Source of the DNA: Magicicada septendecula
Taxonomy: Eukaryota > Arthropoda > Insecta > Hemiptera > Cicadidae
DNA: 64,000 bases
Assembly (NCBI GenBank): GCA_034769895.1
Contig: CM068369.1
Location: forward strand, 426,895,479-426,959,478
Direction: 5' to 3'
In this document: positions 1 through 12,350 of the stretch, piece after piece
Position numbering within the stretch: the first letter of the stretch is position 1
How the letters are laid out: every line of letters begins with the position of its first letter
Notes under the pieces: generated by a model
What the model was told of the DNA's origin: nothing
The model's database searches: none
The model's input: only the letters and a program-made list of their open reading frames with translations
Program-made: the position numbers and the translations under genes

Positions 1-44
1 TAGTGTCCCAACCGAAGACAGTAATACTAGTTATACTGTTTCCG

Positions 45-722
45 TTCTTAGCTTAATCCTGATGTAAATAAACATGCGTGGCACATCTGAAACGCTATTT
101 GGCATTTTACAACACCAGTTAATGACTTTTTTTTATTAACCGTTTAAATATCGCAACAAACAAAAAAATAAAATTTATTTAAAACGAAAATAGAAGCTGT
201 GATAATTACCAGTGTACTGAATATTATCAGTTGCTGTCAGAGAGTAATGCAATGCCTTTTGTACCTGTGTCTGAACTTGTATCATCACTTGAGTCAGCGT
301 TATGATTGATAAGATAGTTCATTGTCGACGAAGACGTCGGTATTGTGGGCCAGTTGCTATAGCTTATCATCATCCTTGATTATATGCTGCATACAATGAC
401 TCCACTTGTCCGCCGTTGTTTCATTTACCGCCTTCTCAATAAATTGTTTTATATCAAGCAGCTAATGTTGTTGTGTTGTGAAGGGCAACATATCCTTTCA
501 ACTGGCTCCATATTAATTCAATTCGATTCAGAATACAATGATAAGGAGGAAGTCTTAAAACGAAGTGCCCCGATTTAAGTGGCAAGATAACTCTTACATG
601 ACTATACAGACATTCTGCACATGCGCGTAATACATTAATGTGTAAACAGTGTCAACGCCCCTGACCAATAGCGTTTCAGATTTGGCACGTGTGTTTGTTT
701 ACATCAGGATTGAACTAAGAAA
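45..722. repeat. Element with about 59-bp terminal inverted repeats
   Basis: Positions 45-103 and 664-722 are near-perfect reverse complements (for example AATCCTGATGTAAA on the left against TTTACATCAGGATT on the right). They enclose about 560 bp with no credible ORF. The layout suggests a non-autonomous DNA transposon or foldback element. Weaker complementarity continues outward toward position 1 and about 760, so the true ends may lie outside the marked arms. No target-site duplication was resolved and the family is not recognised. Confidence 0.65.
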
Positions 723-1117
723 GGTAAGAGTTATAATGATAACGGTAACAACAATATTTGTCATTACAAATATTTAATTAATCTGTCGTTATTAATCTGC
801 TTTTTAGTTAATTAAGAAATAAATTTATTTCAGTTTATTGATGTTATTTCCCACTAATAAAACATTGTAAAATAAACATATATAGGTCGACTGTCCCGTG
901 TCGTTGAAGTCTGGTAAACACTGTGAGAAAGACGACAATCAGTAGAGTAATAACCACCAGCGTATGTAGGATACTTCCTCTCAACGCACGGTTCACTTTC
1001 TCGTAATATTTTCTCGCTGTTTTTGGCTAAACTTAATTAAGCGTAGTAAGAGGGGATTTTCAAAAAGTCATCAAGTATGTACATTGTACATACATACAAT
1101 CCGACACTACAATCCAG

Positions 1118-1650
1118 GATGGACCTTGGCCCCCTTAATGATCGGTCTCCAGATAGTCCGATCATGTCCCTTGGTCTTCCACGAGCCGACACCCATCCTA
1201 GTCAGGTCTTCTTCCACGTCTTGCCATCGTTTTCTTGGCCTGCCTCGTCTACGTGCCCATTCATTATCCTTTTAAGTGAGGAGCTTTGGTTGTCCATTCT
1301 TTCTACATGTCATATCCAGGTGATTCTTCTGGACTTTATAAATCAGACGATAACTCCCTGTTTTAGAATGGAGTATATTTCTTGATTAGATCTGATCCTC
1401 CATTCTCCATTACAACATATTGGTCCGAAGATTCTTCTGATAATTTTTCTTTCAAAAGTCCTTAGACCCTTCTCATCAACTTCTCTTAACGTCCAGGTTT
1501 CGGGACCGTATGTCACTACAGGCCTGATCATTGATCTGTACATTTTCAGTTTACTTTCTTGGGTGAGAAGACGAAACCTTAATAATTTTTCTAGGCCAAA
1601 GTTCGCTCCATTCCCCGCTATTACTCTCTTTGTTATTTCATTAGATACCT
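1118..1650 (-). mobile_element. LINE reverse-transcriptase C-terminal remnant
   Basis: The minus strand encodes the C-terminal part of a non-LTR retrotransposon ORF2. In order it shows a segment like EITKRVIAGNGANFGLEKL, then MIRPVVTYGPETWTLRE, then FERKIIRRIFGP with GEWRIRSN. Past a frame break it ends with a segment resembling the usual terminal DVEEDL...W...DR..WR.II..AK block (about 1120-1250). This is downstream of the catalytic RT motifs, so the copy is 5'-truncated. An internal stop and a frame change show it is dead. The family pattern is common in insect LINEs; the clade is not resolved. Confidence 0.85.
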
Positions 1651-1899
1651 TGTTTTCACTATTAACGCATGAAGTATTTATTTTCTTTAATATTTCACGG
1701 TTTAAAAAATCACAACTTAGTACTGTCTAAATTGGTGTATTTTTTAAGGACACTTCCCATCCGTCCGGATCTACAACTGTTTGGTGCCACTTTGTGGAAA
1801 GTTTTTCGTATTGTTTTCAGGCGGGGTGAAATTGACCCTGTAAATAAATTTCCCACGCTGATTTTAAAATCAGTCTCCCCATTCGACTAGTTAAGACGA

Positions 1900-1960
1900 A
1901 AACTACGCCACCGAAGATGATTTCCGCCGTGATGTCGAAACGTCTGGCTCTTGAACAATG
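1900..1960 (+). ncRNA. Degenerate hammerhead-like motif
   Basis: CCGAAGA (1911-1917) is followed, after one T and a possible imperfect stem II, by GAAACGTC (1937-1944). GCCA before the core pairs with TGGC after GTC as a short stem I. The first core stretch has C where hammerheads need U4, so it is probably inactive. Downstream sequence (ACAATGGACGACGG) resembles that downstream of the motif at 23.4 kb, which supports common descent rather than chance. Confidence 0.4.
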
Positions 1961-2383
1961 GACGACGGTTTGATTCATGGCAATTTTTAAACGTCAAATT
2001 ATTCCGGCCGTGAAAGATAGAGTATTTCGACTCCAGTCCCATATTTTGTTATTCAAGGAACATTAATATGAATGGGTAGCCTACCATAAAACTGTACGAA
2101 CGAAAGAAAAGTACTTTCCACATACAGTTGATCGGAAATCGCATGAAGTGGACGTTCAAAACCTCTCTCCTCCCTACCTCTCGTCGTTTTCTTCTTCTTC
2201 AGCCTTCAAGGATTTGGCTGTAAGAGTGTTTCGATTTGTAGGATTCCTTCATTCCGACACTCCCATTGTTTCCGGGGCCTACCTCGGGATCTGTATCCGA
2301 ACACGTCCCTTAGTAATCCTTCACTCTATCCCCCTTCCTTGACCTCCTCTGGTAACTGTTATCACCGAGCACGTTCCCTATCA

Positions 2384-2705
2384 TTTGGTACATCCTGATT
2401 CTTCACTTTATCCTGCCTGCAATACCACATCACGCCTCGAAGAAAACGTATTTCAGCTACTTTGATTCTGTTCGAATCTCGTTCTTAAAACCGACCACGT
2501 TTCCGAACATAAAAGAATGCCGGAATCGCCATGACTTTGGACAGTCGTATTTGGGCGTCTTTCCTGTTTTCCCCTGAATAATATTCTTCCTAATCATACC
2601 TGTGTGAGCTTAAAAAACTATTAATTTTATTTCTTCTGTCGTGGTCCCTCTGCTAACGGACATCGTCCCCCCAGATATTGAAAATGTGAGACCTGTTCAA
2701 ACTTA
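2384..2705 (-). mobile_element. Decayed LINE reverse-transcriptase remnant
   Basis: Minus-strand translation across several frames gives FQYLGDDV, then KVMAIPAFFYV, then NRIKVAEIRFLRGVM followed by DKVKNQDV. These match the usual order FKYLG, YK..AVP.L.YGSE, ..K.AEMRFLR...G, DRIRNEDIR of LINE C-termini. There are several stops and frameshifts. The sequence from 2384 to about 2160 still has Arg/Gly/Pro-rich codons resembling the GRPR.RW tail, but I would not place an exact end. The copy is separate from the LINE stub at 1.1-1.65 kb. Confidence 0.65.
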
Positions 2706-4249
2706 TTATGTATCACCGTTTAATTCCCGATGGGATTCATTCCTTTGTTGCTGTAAACTTTGTCTTCCCTTGTGAAATCTTTAAAATTATACAATGAATA
2801 TAATAAGATATACAATCACGTGTCTGTGTATAGCCTAGTACATTGGTCTTCCGATTCCTGAATGCTCTCCGTCATCTGCAAAAAGAATATTGTTCACCCC
2901 CTTCTCGTCTCTGCTATTAATCGTAATGTTATAATGAAATTAGTCAGAATAATTATAGATAAATTATTATTTCTGTTATAAATAGTTTTGTTAAAACTTA
3001 ACGGGCGTTTCATGACTACTTCGGCGTTAAAGACTTGAAAGTCACCTTCCGTCCTCTGGCGGATAATGCGTGTAAATTATCTCTATCTAAATAATTTTTA
3101 TAACTATTGTAGAATACAAGATAAGTTAAAATTAAGTTAATACTGATCAACGCGTAGGCTAAAGTAAATTTCGTTCGTGGAATCGTTGCACACGCGCCAG
3201 TAATCGCGGTCAGCTGATGTAACGTATAACAAAACTGCTGTTACATCTTCGAGGCGTGTATGTGTGAGTTCATCACAGCTTTATTGTCACTATACCTATC
3301 TCTGTACGTTTAATAATTCTTATTAAGCCAATCGGTCTGCCAAGGACGACGCGCGTTGGTTGATAGTGTACACACACACGCCGTGTAAATTGCGTACTAA
3401 CAACGCATATTGCCCAATAGCTTACATGCAAATACCGGGCGAGATTTTGGGGGGGGGGATGAGGTATTTTAACTAATCTATTTGTCTCTTTCTGCCGCGA
3501 TAACGGTTCTTTCTGCGTCACCTTGACAGTTTAATATTGTACTCAACGCTTTTGTAATTGTTATTACACGAGTATTATTTTGGTCCAAATATTTAATAAA
3601 AAGCGGATTGTGCGATTTATTTGTTTCCTTGGTTCGTTTAAATGAAGGTCTGCAAGAAACTTAAATGCCAGTGTAAACTTTGAAGAGATTAAGAGCAAAA
3701 TGCAAGATAACGACAACATAAGGTCTGAGTAAAAAAAAATCAAGTTACTTTTCACGCGTTTATTAGATTATAATTATGTAAATAATTTTTATGCGATACC
3801 GACTTATTACAAGCATACCCTTTTGTTCCAAGCGTTCAGTTATTTTCTATCCATACTTGTTCAGCGTGGTAATATTTTTGTAATGCGATGCGATAATATC
3901 CTTATTACGCCACCCTTCAGTGGGCTGAACAGTTTGAAAAGACGGTGAAGGACAAGGTTAGTAAAGGAGATGACCTCCTACGAAGAACAGTTTGTACTGT
4001 CGTATCATGTTATGTTACATGTTACTACTATACGTGTGTTATACATAATAATATATCGCATTACACTTTTAACTGTATTCTGAGCGTAATGTGATGTAGA
4101 ATACTTGGTGGTTCGCAGAATAGGCAAAATTTCGGTGGCAGGAGAAATTAAGTACGTGTTAAACAAAGAAATAAAAATAGTAATTTTGTTAGTGGTAAAA
4201 AACCACGATAGATCACGAGCTAGAAGTGATATCTATCTGAAAGTAATGC
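2706..4249. other. Unassigned AT-rich DNA
   Basis: No ORF, repeat pair or RNA gene is recognised here. The only notable local feature is a run of nine G at about 3450. Confidence 0.5.
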
Positions 4250-4625
4250 GGATAGAAAGCAAGACACAGCACAAAGATTAAATTTTATAAGACAAGTGCA
4301 ATACCCACGTTGATTTATGCGAGTGAGGCATGGGTCACGACAAAAAAGGAAAGCGAAAAGATTCAGAGTGCTAAAATGCAGTTTCTTCGAAATACTTTAA
4401 ATTACACATTGCAAGATAGAATAAAGAATGAAGATATCAGAGCAGAACTCGAAATAAAGGACATAAATGAAATTATTTCAGTTTACAGAAGATGGTGGGA
4501 TAGTCTGCAAAGGATGAAAGAGGATCGATTGCCGAAAGCGGCACTGGACTATAAAGCCATTGGTAGAAGAGATGTGGGTCGTGTTAGGATGAGATGGGTG
4601 CCGCAACAGCTTTATATAACCTAAT
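4250..4625 (+). mobile_element. LINE reverse-transcriptase C-terminal remnant
   Basis: An open stretch of about 104 codons contains LIYASEAWVTTKKESEK, KMQFLRN, DRIKNEDIRAELEI, a YRRWW block, RLPKAALDYK and GRRDVGRVRMRW. This is the standard order at the C-terminus of many insect LINE ORF2 proteins, after the catalytic RT domain. In-frame codons before the first Met (about 4280-4308) still match the family (FYKTSAIPT), so the element was truncated upstream and the methionine is not a real start. It ends in TAA after a short divergent tail. Confidence 0.85.
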
Positions 4626-4837
4626 CCTAGAAGAGGAGAAGAAGAAGTAATGCAGATGTTGGCTTTGGCTTTGTGTGATGTCCATGAATCTAAGCTATGA
4701 AGCACTACACAGATGAAGCTCCACTTGGATGTAATACATCCTGATTTAAAACTTATCGTCGGCATCAGAGCAAGTATTATCAGTGGGAATTAATTTTTTA
4801 TCTCGCGTCAGTGTAAAAGAACCGTTGCGACACAGCC

Positions 4838-5110
4838 GTTGTCCACATATTTCTACACGTGTGAAACAACGGCTACACCGAAAGCAGAAAGACGACGATA
4901 CGATTGGTCGGGCTCCATTGAAGGTGATAAGCTGCGGTTGATTGTGGCAGCCTCCCATCAGCATGGACTCATAACGGTAATCTCACGTATTTACAGTGCA
5001 ATCTGGTTCTCAGAGACAATAAAGCAATTGGTCCCGCGCAATTAAGAACACATTATCACATCAAAGGCTTCCGACTGTCGTCCTTTTGGCTGAGGCAGTG
5101 TTACCGTGTA
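4838..5110 (-). repeat. Dispersed repeat family D, copy 1
   Basis: Shared blocks such as CTCCATTGAAGGTGATAAGC, CAATCTGGTT and AATTAAGAACACATTAT recur at about 36.1-36.4 and 59.9-60.1 kb (same strand) and, inverted, at 21.1, 24.2, 25.5, 37.1 and 50.5 kb. It is non-coding. Copies differ in length and divergence, as expected for an old, high-copy non-autonomous family. Superfamily unknown. Confidence 0.75.
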
Positions 5111-5444
5111 CACCATTCAAGGATAGTATGATACGTATTTTTTATCTTTTGGCCCGACCGTAAAAAACAATATGATAAACTGTTTTTGTTATGGCCACCG
5201 TGTTTAAAATGATAACGTAGTAACAGGGATCGACTTTGTTTGTTTTCTGAACTAATTTATGGCTTAAAATTAAATTATCTGTTAATTACGTCAAGGACAC
5301 GTGCAGACGTCTATTATAGCGTTACCAATATTTTTGCTGAATCGTAAGTTAATTATTTTTGTTTAGTAATGTTACACAATACTTCTCAACGTTGAACAAT
5401 CTGCTTTGCATTCTTTAAATTTAGTAAATGTATTTCAGTAGATT

Positions 5445-5534
5445 GAATGTAACCTCATCGTCAGGGCTTACCTTCCGCCTACTGGGTCTGAATGTAACCT
5501 CATCGTCAGGACTTACCTTCCGCCTACTGAGACC
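5445..5534. repeat. 45-bp tandem duplication
   Basis: Two adjacent copies of a 45-bp unit begin GAATGTAACCTCATCGTCAG at 5445 and 5490. They differ at only a few positions near the unit centre and at the end of the second copy, so the duplication is recent. It is not associated with any recognised gene. Confidence 0.85.
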
Positions 5535-5889
5535 CATGCCTTGCTCGATATTTACAACTTTTTTTTTAATTTTCTTAGAGCGTAACTTCTATTCGTTTCC
5601 GTTCGGTTATATCTTTTGTATTTATTACCCTGTGCGCTCTGTAACGTATCCTAGCGATCTAATGCTCTCTTGTCTAGTGTGAATGCGTGTTCTTCGTGTA
5701 CAATTTTTGTTTTATAGCGTGGCAAACACTTCCCTTGTAATAAAACATGTTCCAGAGGTTTATGTCTTCTTCATAATTGTTACGCATGGTATTTACAACT
5801 GCCGTACGCCAATGTAGTAGGTGTAGTAGACTCCTGAGGATTTTTGAGTCGTGATTTAGGATCTTGGCTATGTAAAGGCTCAACAATGG

Positions 5890-6100
5890 CTAGGTCACCT
5901 AGAGCGGATGGATGGTCAGCGTATACCAAAGAAAATCCTTAGGACGCAAGTCTATAAAAGCAGAAAGAATGGCTGAGCGAGGATAAGATGGTTGGATGAT
6001 GTGCTGGAAGATCTAAGAAGAATGGATGTGAGGGGCTACACTGAGATGGCAGTGGATAGGAGATTGGTGTTGGAAGCGGGGCTTACGTTGGGCTGAAGAA
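5890..6100 (+). mobile_element. LINE ORF2 extreme C-terminal tail
   Basis: Plus-strand codons give GQRIPKKILRTQVY, then ARIRWLDDVLEDLRRMDVR, then a block like A.DR..VLEAGLTLG, ending in GA-rich sequence. This matches the terminal RW.DDV.EDLR.MG...W...A.DR..WR..VE.A block of LINE ORF2. A stop between the first two blocks shows decay. It is a short 5'-truncated copy. Confidence 0.75.
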
Positions 6101-6110
6101 GAAGAAGGCT

Positions 6111-7740
6111 TAGGATCTTGGAATACTATCAGGTTTTTCGCAGAGTACGGTCTGTTTCTTCCACTATTTTCGAAGTCGTTTTCATTTAGAATTGATAGGG
6201 GAAGTTTGCTGCTTGTTCTAACTTGTACTCTCTGTACGAATGATTTTTACTTGTTTCCTATTCTCGATAATAGCATGCATTTAGTTTTCATTTTTGTCCA
6301 CATTTGTAGCATGTACCCAAGTTTTTGTGTGTTCACTTTACAGCATGTTATATATTTATCGATTTTTTTTGGGGGGGGGGCAGCAATACCGAATTCTATG
6401 TAAAAAGACTTAGCTACAGACTTAACACTAATAAAGTGGATACTAGAATATTATACGTTTTGTAATACGGAGCTATCGCAGAAGGATATAATTCTACAGT
6501 TCAGGGAAAGTATATGATTAGGTAGCAGAAAGTCGATTGTTTATGTAACACGTATGAATAAGAAGAAAACAATGTGTATGCAACAGTTGGGAATTGGTGC
6601 CGTGTCAGCCCAATAAATATGTCTCTTTTCGACACGTAATAAGCAAGAAATGAGGTGAAAATAAAAGGTGACGCCTGTCTTTGTCTGCAAATTTTCTTGC
6701 AAGTTTGCGTTGTCTTTAGACCTTGCTTCCAAGTATCACGTTTACTAGCGATCAGGACTTCACATATGTAGCAAATATACGTAGTAGGACGATTTTACCC
6801 TCGTTATTCTTACGAGATGGATAGCCTTGAGCGTGTGCGCGAGTTGTGTAACGCGTTTTGTAACGTAATTTGCTGAAGAATGAAGATGACGTAACGAAGT
6901 GTTGGTGGAGGTATCACATACGCGCGCTCACTCTCTCACAGTTATGGAGTAACAACCAAATGCTGCCTTGGTCAAAGGTAGTGCTGATAATCTGCTAATT
7001 TAGAAGGTTCTAAAATTCTTCTCATTAGGCAGTACATTCCCATATTTGTGATTTTTTACGAAATCGAAAAAAGGATATTATGAAGTGTAAGTTTTTGGTA
7101 AAATAAATTATACGTAATTTCAAGCCGTGTAGGCTATTCTTGACCGTCTGTTTTATAGGTGTGCATTTTACAAAAACTGTTATGCGCTCATAAGACATAC
7201 CCCAAATAGACAGACAGACAAATGCCAAATGTTCGAGTCAAAGTGAGACGTTGCTTCACTTGTTCAATGTAAATGTAGACAATTTATACGTATTAAGTAT
7301 TGATATCAGAGTTTTACGTTAAAGCGGAGAATAATATTAAATTTTTTAAACGAGTCTATTTAAAATTTTTATATTTTCTGGCATTAATTGCTGCAAAGTC
7401 TGTTATTGTATCACGACAATTTAAATATGAAACGGTGACGTTTTCAGCTGAATGTTTTCCAGATTTGATACGCAGTCTTCAGATGTTGTTGGTCGTAGAT
7501 AAGAATTGATTGTTAAAGTTTACAAACGATCTTTAACAAGAAGCCCCTTGTAAGAAAAGTTTGAAAGCGTTAATTTCATCGAAGGGCCATAGTGTAGTAT
7601 ATCCTGAGTTGTAAATTTCAATTTTCACCGGTATATTTCATAATTGAGTACGAAAGCAGTCGGTCTGGGGGGACCCCCCCCGTACCCCATCGACTTCATC
7701 CGCTTTCATAAACACGTGAAACGTGTACGGCTTGTTACTT
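6111..7740. other. Unassigned AT-rich DNA
   Basis: No recognisable coding or repeat pair. It contains a T8G10 homopolymer junction at about 6362-6380 and a GC-rich patch near 7670 (GGGGGGACCCCCCCC), both simple-sequence features. Confidence 0.5.
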
Positions 7741-7745
7741 CTTAA

Positions 7746-10382
7746 GGGGAGAGTGCCGATTTGGGGGTCAAAAAATTGAGTTTTTTTTATTACTCAAAAA
7801 TATTCTCTGTTTCTTCCTGATTAAGAATATATATTTATATACCAAAAATACCGCTAAATGGTTCAAAACAATTATAAAAGCTATGTATGTCATAGTAATG
7901 AAGTAACAATAGCTTTGAAGCGAACAGATCTGAAGCGGCGTTTTCATAACTTGGATTTATAAACTTGTGTTCTTGTAGTTCACAATATTAGTTGTTGAGT
8001 TGGTAGCCCTGTTTACTACAGATACGGATAGTCATCTAACATTGAATTTTGTTTGTAAACATTATTATTGTGAAGTTTGTGAAGTGCGGTTATAAACATT
8101 ACAGAGTGAGTTTTGTGCTGTGTGTGAGTTTAGCTTTTAGTAAGATGCCTAGAATAAATAAATTTAATAGATCACATAAATTCTATGGAAATAGATTTAC
8201 ATCTGGAAACAGTAGGCCTAACCTCCAAGCAATGAATAGCAGTCATATTCTTCATGTAAACAATACGACTAGGCCTAGACCTAATCCAGTTGAAAATGCC
8301 TCTAATCCTAGCCAAAGTACAAGTAAGTCTGTACCAAAGCAAGTATCATCTAGTACTAAAAAGTTGTCACAATCTAAGCTGCCTTATGATTTTTCATTTG
8401 ACAACAATGACATAAATATTATTGCCAACTTGCAGCTACTGAGCAAATTAGTGAAATCCTTTACAAAATGTCGATTTTGTGACAATGTAGATTGTGTTTC
8501 CTTGGTGATGGACAATAATTACAGAAATGGTCTTGCCCACAGATTAATTATTCAATGTAATAAATGTAACAATTCAAAATCTGACTTGACATCTAATAAT
8601 ATAAGGAGCCTTTCAGAAGTAAATACCAGATTCCTATATGCGCTTCGATCTATTGGTTGTGGTATATCTGCTGGCAAGATGTTTACAGCTATTATGAATC
8701 TTTCCCCTCCTAACACTAAAGTCAAAACCTACACTGCAAGAATATTACAAAGAACAAGAGAAGTAAGTGAGGCATCAATGCGTATTGCAGCTGCAGAAGC
8801 TGTGGAAGAAAATGAGGGACAAGATGAAATCGCAGCAGCTTTTGATGGGACATGGCAAAAGCGAGGCCACACATCTTTGAATGGTGTTGTCACTGTTACA
8901 TCCTTTGACACGGGTAAGGTCATCGACTTTGAATGTTTATCAAAGTTTTGTGTAGCATGTGTAAATAAAAAGAATGTTTCAAATCTTGAACAGATGAGGC
9001 TCCACAAACTCAAGTGTAGTGCTAATTACACTGGTTCGAGCGGTGGAATGGAGGTAGTCGGGGCTAAACGCATTTGTTCTCGTTCAGTGGATAAATTAGG
9101 AGTCAAATATACAAAGTACCTGGGTGATGGGGATTCAAAAGGGTTTGCAGCTGTTTTAGAGGACAAACCTTATGGTGAAGATGTCATAGAAAAGTTAGAA
9201 TGTGTCGGACACGTGCAAAAGAGACTTGGAACCCGTCTTCGAAAACTCAAGACTACTATGAAAAACCAGAAACTAAGTGATGGTAAGGGATTAGGAGGTA
9301 AAGGTAGACTGACTGATGATAACATTGACACACTTCAACAATACTATGGCAAAGCTATAAGAAAAAACCTTGAAGACACAAACCAAATGAAGAGAGCTAT
9401 TTGGGCTACATTTTTTCACACCCTATCAACTGACGAAAACCCGAACCATGCCCTATGCCCTAAAGGAGTTAGTTCCTGGTGTGGATACAACAAAGCACAG
9501 GAGTTAAACACAATTTACTCACACAAAAACTATCTACCTGAGGCCATAATGAAAACTATAAAACCTATTTACAGAGATTTGACAAAACCGGAACTATTGA
9601 AGCGTTGCCTCCAAGGGAAAACCCAAAACCCTAATGAAAGCTTTAATAGCTGCATATGGCAGAGGATAAAGAAAACAGGATTTGTGGGGCTACAGACACT
9701 TAGGCTTGGAGTTGAGGATGAACTGTTATGAGTTCATAACATTTAATGAAGGTGCAATTGCCAAAGCAAATGTTTTAGACAGACTTGGCGTCAAGCCCAG
9801 GAGGTACACCTTAGAAACATTAAAAATTATCGACCGTGACAGGAGACTGAAGGCTGACAAAGAGGCTGAAGAGGGCAACAAGAAGCAGAGAATAAGGAGA
9901 AGGCTGTTGAAGAGAAAAATGGAAGATCCAGACAATCAAGACTATTGCCCAGGAGGATTTTGATGTTAAACAGGTTAGTTACCTTTGCACTGCGTTTTCC
10001 GAAAAACATGATTTTCTACATTTAGGTACCATTATCTTCAAAACTAATTAAGTTACACACTTGAAATGTTTTGTGTACTTTAAGAGCACTTATATCTACA
10101 AATTCCACTAATAATATATTAAGATTAGCTTATGATTTACCTAAAAAAAATAACTCATATATAAATTAACAAAAAATTACCATTAATTTTTATTTGTCTA
10201 CAAAAATAAGAAAAATTAATTTTATTACAATATTGTTAGTGTATTGAATACCTAATGGCTGTAGGAGGACTGTGTAAAAATTTCAAGAAGATTGGTTTAG
10301 TAGTTTTTGAGAAACATGTTCTTAACCAAACTTAAAAACTCCATTTAAATAAGATTGAACGCTCAAATTGGCACTCTCCCCT
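7746..10382 (+). mobile_element. TTAA-flanked DNA transposon, Mutator-like/Kolobok-like
   Basis: Inverted termini GGGGAGAGTGCC-G-ATTTG (7746 onward) and the reverse complement of CAAATTGGCACTCTCCCC (ending 10381) bracket one transposase gene. Direct TTAA copies flank it at 7742-7745 and 10383-10386, consistent with a TTAA target-site duplication. The Kolobok and piggyBac superfamilies are known to use TTAA; classical Mutator elements make 8-11 bp duplications, so Kolobok-type placement is favoured. Internal AT-rich non-coding sequence lies on both sides of the gene. The single transposase frameshift implies a fairly young but now inactive copy. Confidence 0.8.
8145..9963 (+). pseudogene. Mutator-like (Kolobok-type) DDE transposase, one frameshift
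   Basis: This would encode the transposase that cuts and pastes the surrounding element. The start is placed at ATG 8145 (MPRINKF, A at -3) because the open frame upstream has no ATG. Visible in order: a Ser/Pro/Asn-rich basic N-terminus; a zinc-ribbon-like cysteine set C109-x2-C112 and C138-x2-C141; AFDGTWQKRG with candidate catalytic D234; KYLGDGDSKGF with D328/D330; ECVGHVQKR; and NPNESFN with candidate E498. The motif order and spacing match the arthropod transposase family annotated as Mutator-like. The main frame stops at 9731; the natural continuation (FITFNEGAIAKANVLDRLG, then a basic tail ending at 9963) is in the +1 frame, so a small indel lies at about 9712-9731. No other break was seen. 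The assignment to a family is from memory of motifs. Confidence 0.85.
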
Positions 10383-10386
10383 TTAA

Positions 10387-11869
10387 TTCAGCTTCAGACT
10401 ACTTCCTGACTGACTCGCAAGAATCTTTTTTTTTTTTTGTAGAATAACGTTAAAATGCAATCTTAACCGTAGGCGAAGGAACCGGCCTAATGGCATCGTA
10501 CGAAGAAAGCATCGAAATCTTTACACCTCCTCTGTACTACATGTGAAACATTAGTGTAGTCAGGTGTACTGCCTACACAGTCAGGGTGTACACAAAACGG
10601 TAGCAGAATTTACTTCTCAGCAGACCTTTTAGTGATTATCCGCGATACTATAAGGATGTACGAGAAGCATAAACGTACTCCGCATTCAAGCCAAACTAAA
10701 ACTCTTACAAAAACTAAGGACAACCAACTTCGTCAGTGAACAATATTCATCGCATTCATACATTTTCTCTAACTTTCACGTATTTGACAGTTGTCGCCCC
10801 CAATAATTTTTAAAGAAAAGTAGCAGCGTGTCGGTACTGATACAGACAGAAGACGATAAGATTACACATACAGCACCGTCTGCCGCGCGCTCGTAAATAC
10901 AAACGGAGCTTGCTTACCGTGTCGTGAGCGATGTTTGTGCTTGTGTTATGCAAGAGGGTATTTTTAATCGGAGACAGCGCAAATAAATGCATGCCACTAT
11001 GGGTTCACAATAATGTATCTTATTGCGTGCAGCGGTGGATGTCGTAAAGAAACAACGTGTTTTGTATTACATAAACAAGCAGCTTATTTATTTTTTCTAA
11101 GCGATTCCAACCCCTCCGACCACGATTCTTACTGTCTTGCAGTAATTTTATGTTTGCAGCTACATAGAATTTGTTTTTGTCTATTTAAGCTCTCCCTCTC
11201 GCTTTATCTCCCACCCTCTCCCCCACGAACATCCAATTAATATCTCTTGTTTCGTTCCTGTTCTCCGTGTCTGTGTTTAGACACGAAATGTCTGCTAAAA
11301 TATTAATAACTGACTGAGCTAAACCATTTTCATACAGTTCATAAACGAGTTGTAAGGTACCAGTTGTGCCTTAACGGTGTTTTTAGTTTGGTTTGGAGGA
11401 AGTTAGGGATCCAGTATAAGAATATCATATACAAGCCATTGAGTGTTGCCTAGCGCATATATCTGATCTGCCGAAAAAATAAGCACATAATATGTTACGA
11501 AACGAAAAGTATCGTATTTTAAAAATGGTTATTTTTTGAAGTTACTACGCAGTAACAATAAAAAAAAACATGTATTCTGTTAAATTATCGTTTATTTCTT
11601 CCTGTTCCGGTTGTCGTTCCAGTGTTAAATCATTTGAAATACTAACTTTGGTGCAGTATCTCAACTCCTAGAAGTATTTTTCTCCCAATAGGACCACTGG
11701 AAGATAGCCATCGACTTTATGGCGAGACTTTACTTCGTATTATACAAATATCTACAACTTGTACCGATTGAAAACTGTTTACACGTTTACTAGAATCTCT
11801 TACAGATATAACTTGAGTGACCAGTTGATACGGGTTCGAAACATGGACCATATTGAAATAATATGGAAG
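10387..11869. other. Unassigned DNA
   Basis: No supported gene. Short open frames here have no recognisable motifs. Moderately GC-rich around 10850-10990, otherwise AT-rich. Confidence 0.5.
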
Positions 11870-12350
11870 CCTACGCAGAATATGCACGCAGGCTTTTGGT
11901 ATCGCAAGAGAGGCGGTGCAACTGGATGATAAGAACAAGCGAAGAACGTAAATCTTTATATAAAAACCCAGATATTGTAAGTGAAATTATAAGCAGTCGA
12001 TTACATGGCTAGGACATGTAAAATGCCGGAGGAAAAATATACTGAGTAGGCGTTTAATGAGAATCCAAGAGGACCGCAGACTGAGACAGAGAATTAAGTA
12101 AAGGTGGCTCTATATGTGGAGGACTTGGAGTCAGGAATTAAGGACAAAAGTGTGAAAACGCTAGAACAGAAGAGTTATAATGATATGGTCCATTCTGGTA
12201 TGGTAGAAAGAAGGCTTATAATGGTATAAGGAAGGAATTGTATTACACAGGTGCGGAAAAACGAGAATCGTAAGGAAGAAACGAAGAGGAAAACTCGGAA
12301 AGAACTGGATTAATTGTGCACAGGATGCTATTTACAGGTAAGTGAGAGTT
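11870..12350 (+). mobile_element. Decayed LINE C-terminal region
   Basis: Plus-strand frames contain SLYKNPDIVSEI, SSRLHGLGHVKCR (like SRRLRWAGHVQRM) and, further on, LEQKSY followed by a basic Arg/Lys/Gly block ending NWINCAQDAI. These resemble the tail of insect LINE ORF2 (..DI..I...RLRW.GHV.RM, G.RP.GRP...W). Multiple stops and frameshifts. The last 205 bp (12145-12350) recurs at 13.6-13.79 kb. Confidence 0.6.

Noticed and set aside
8049..8144. N-terminal extension of the Mutator-like transposase
   Set aside because: The open frame begins with TTG, not ATG; the first ATG is 8145 and has a good context.
11820..11850. Possible tRNA or SINE B box (GGGTTCGAAACATGG)
   Set aside because: No A box at suitable spacing and no cloverleaf can be drawn.
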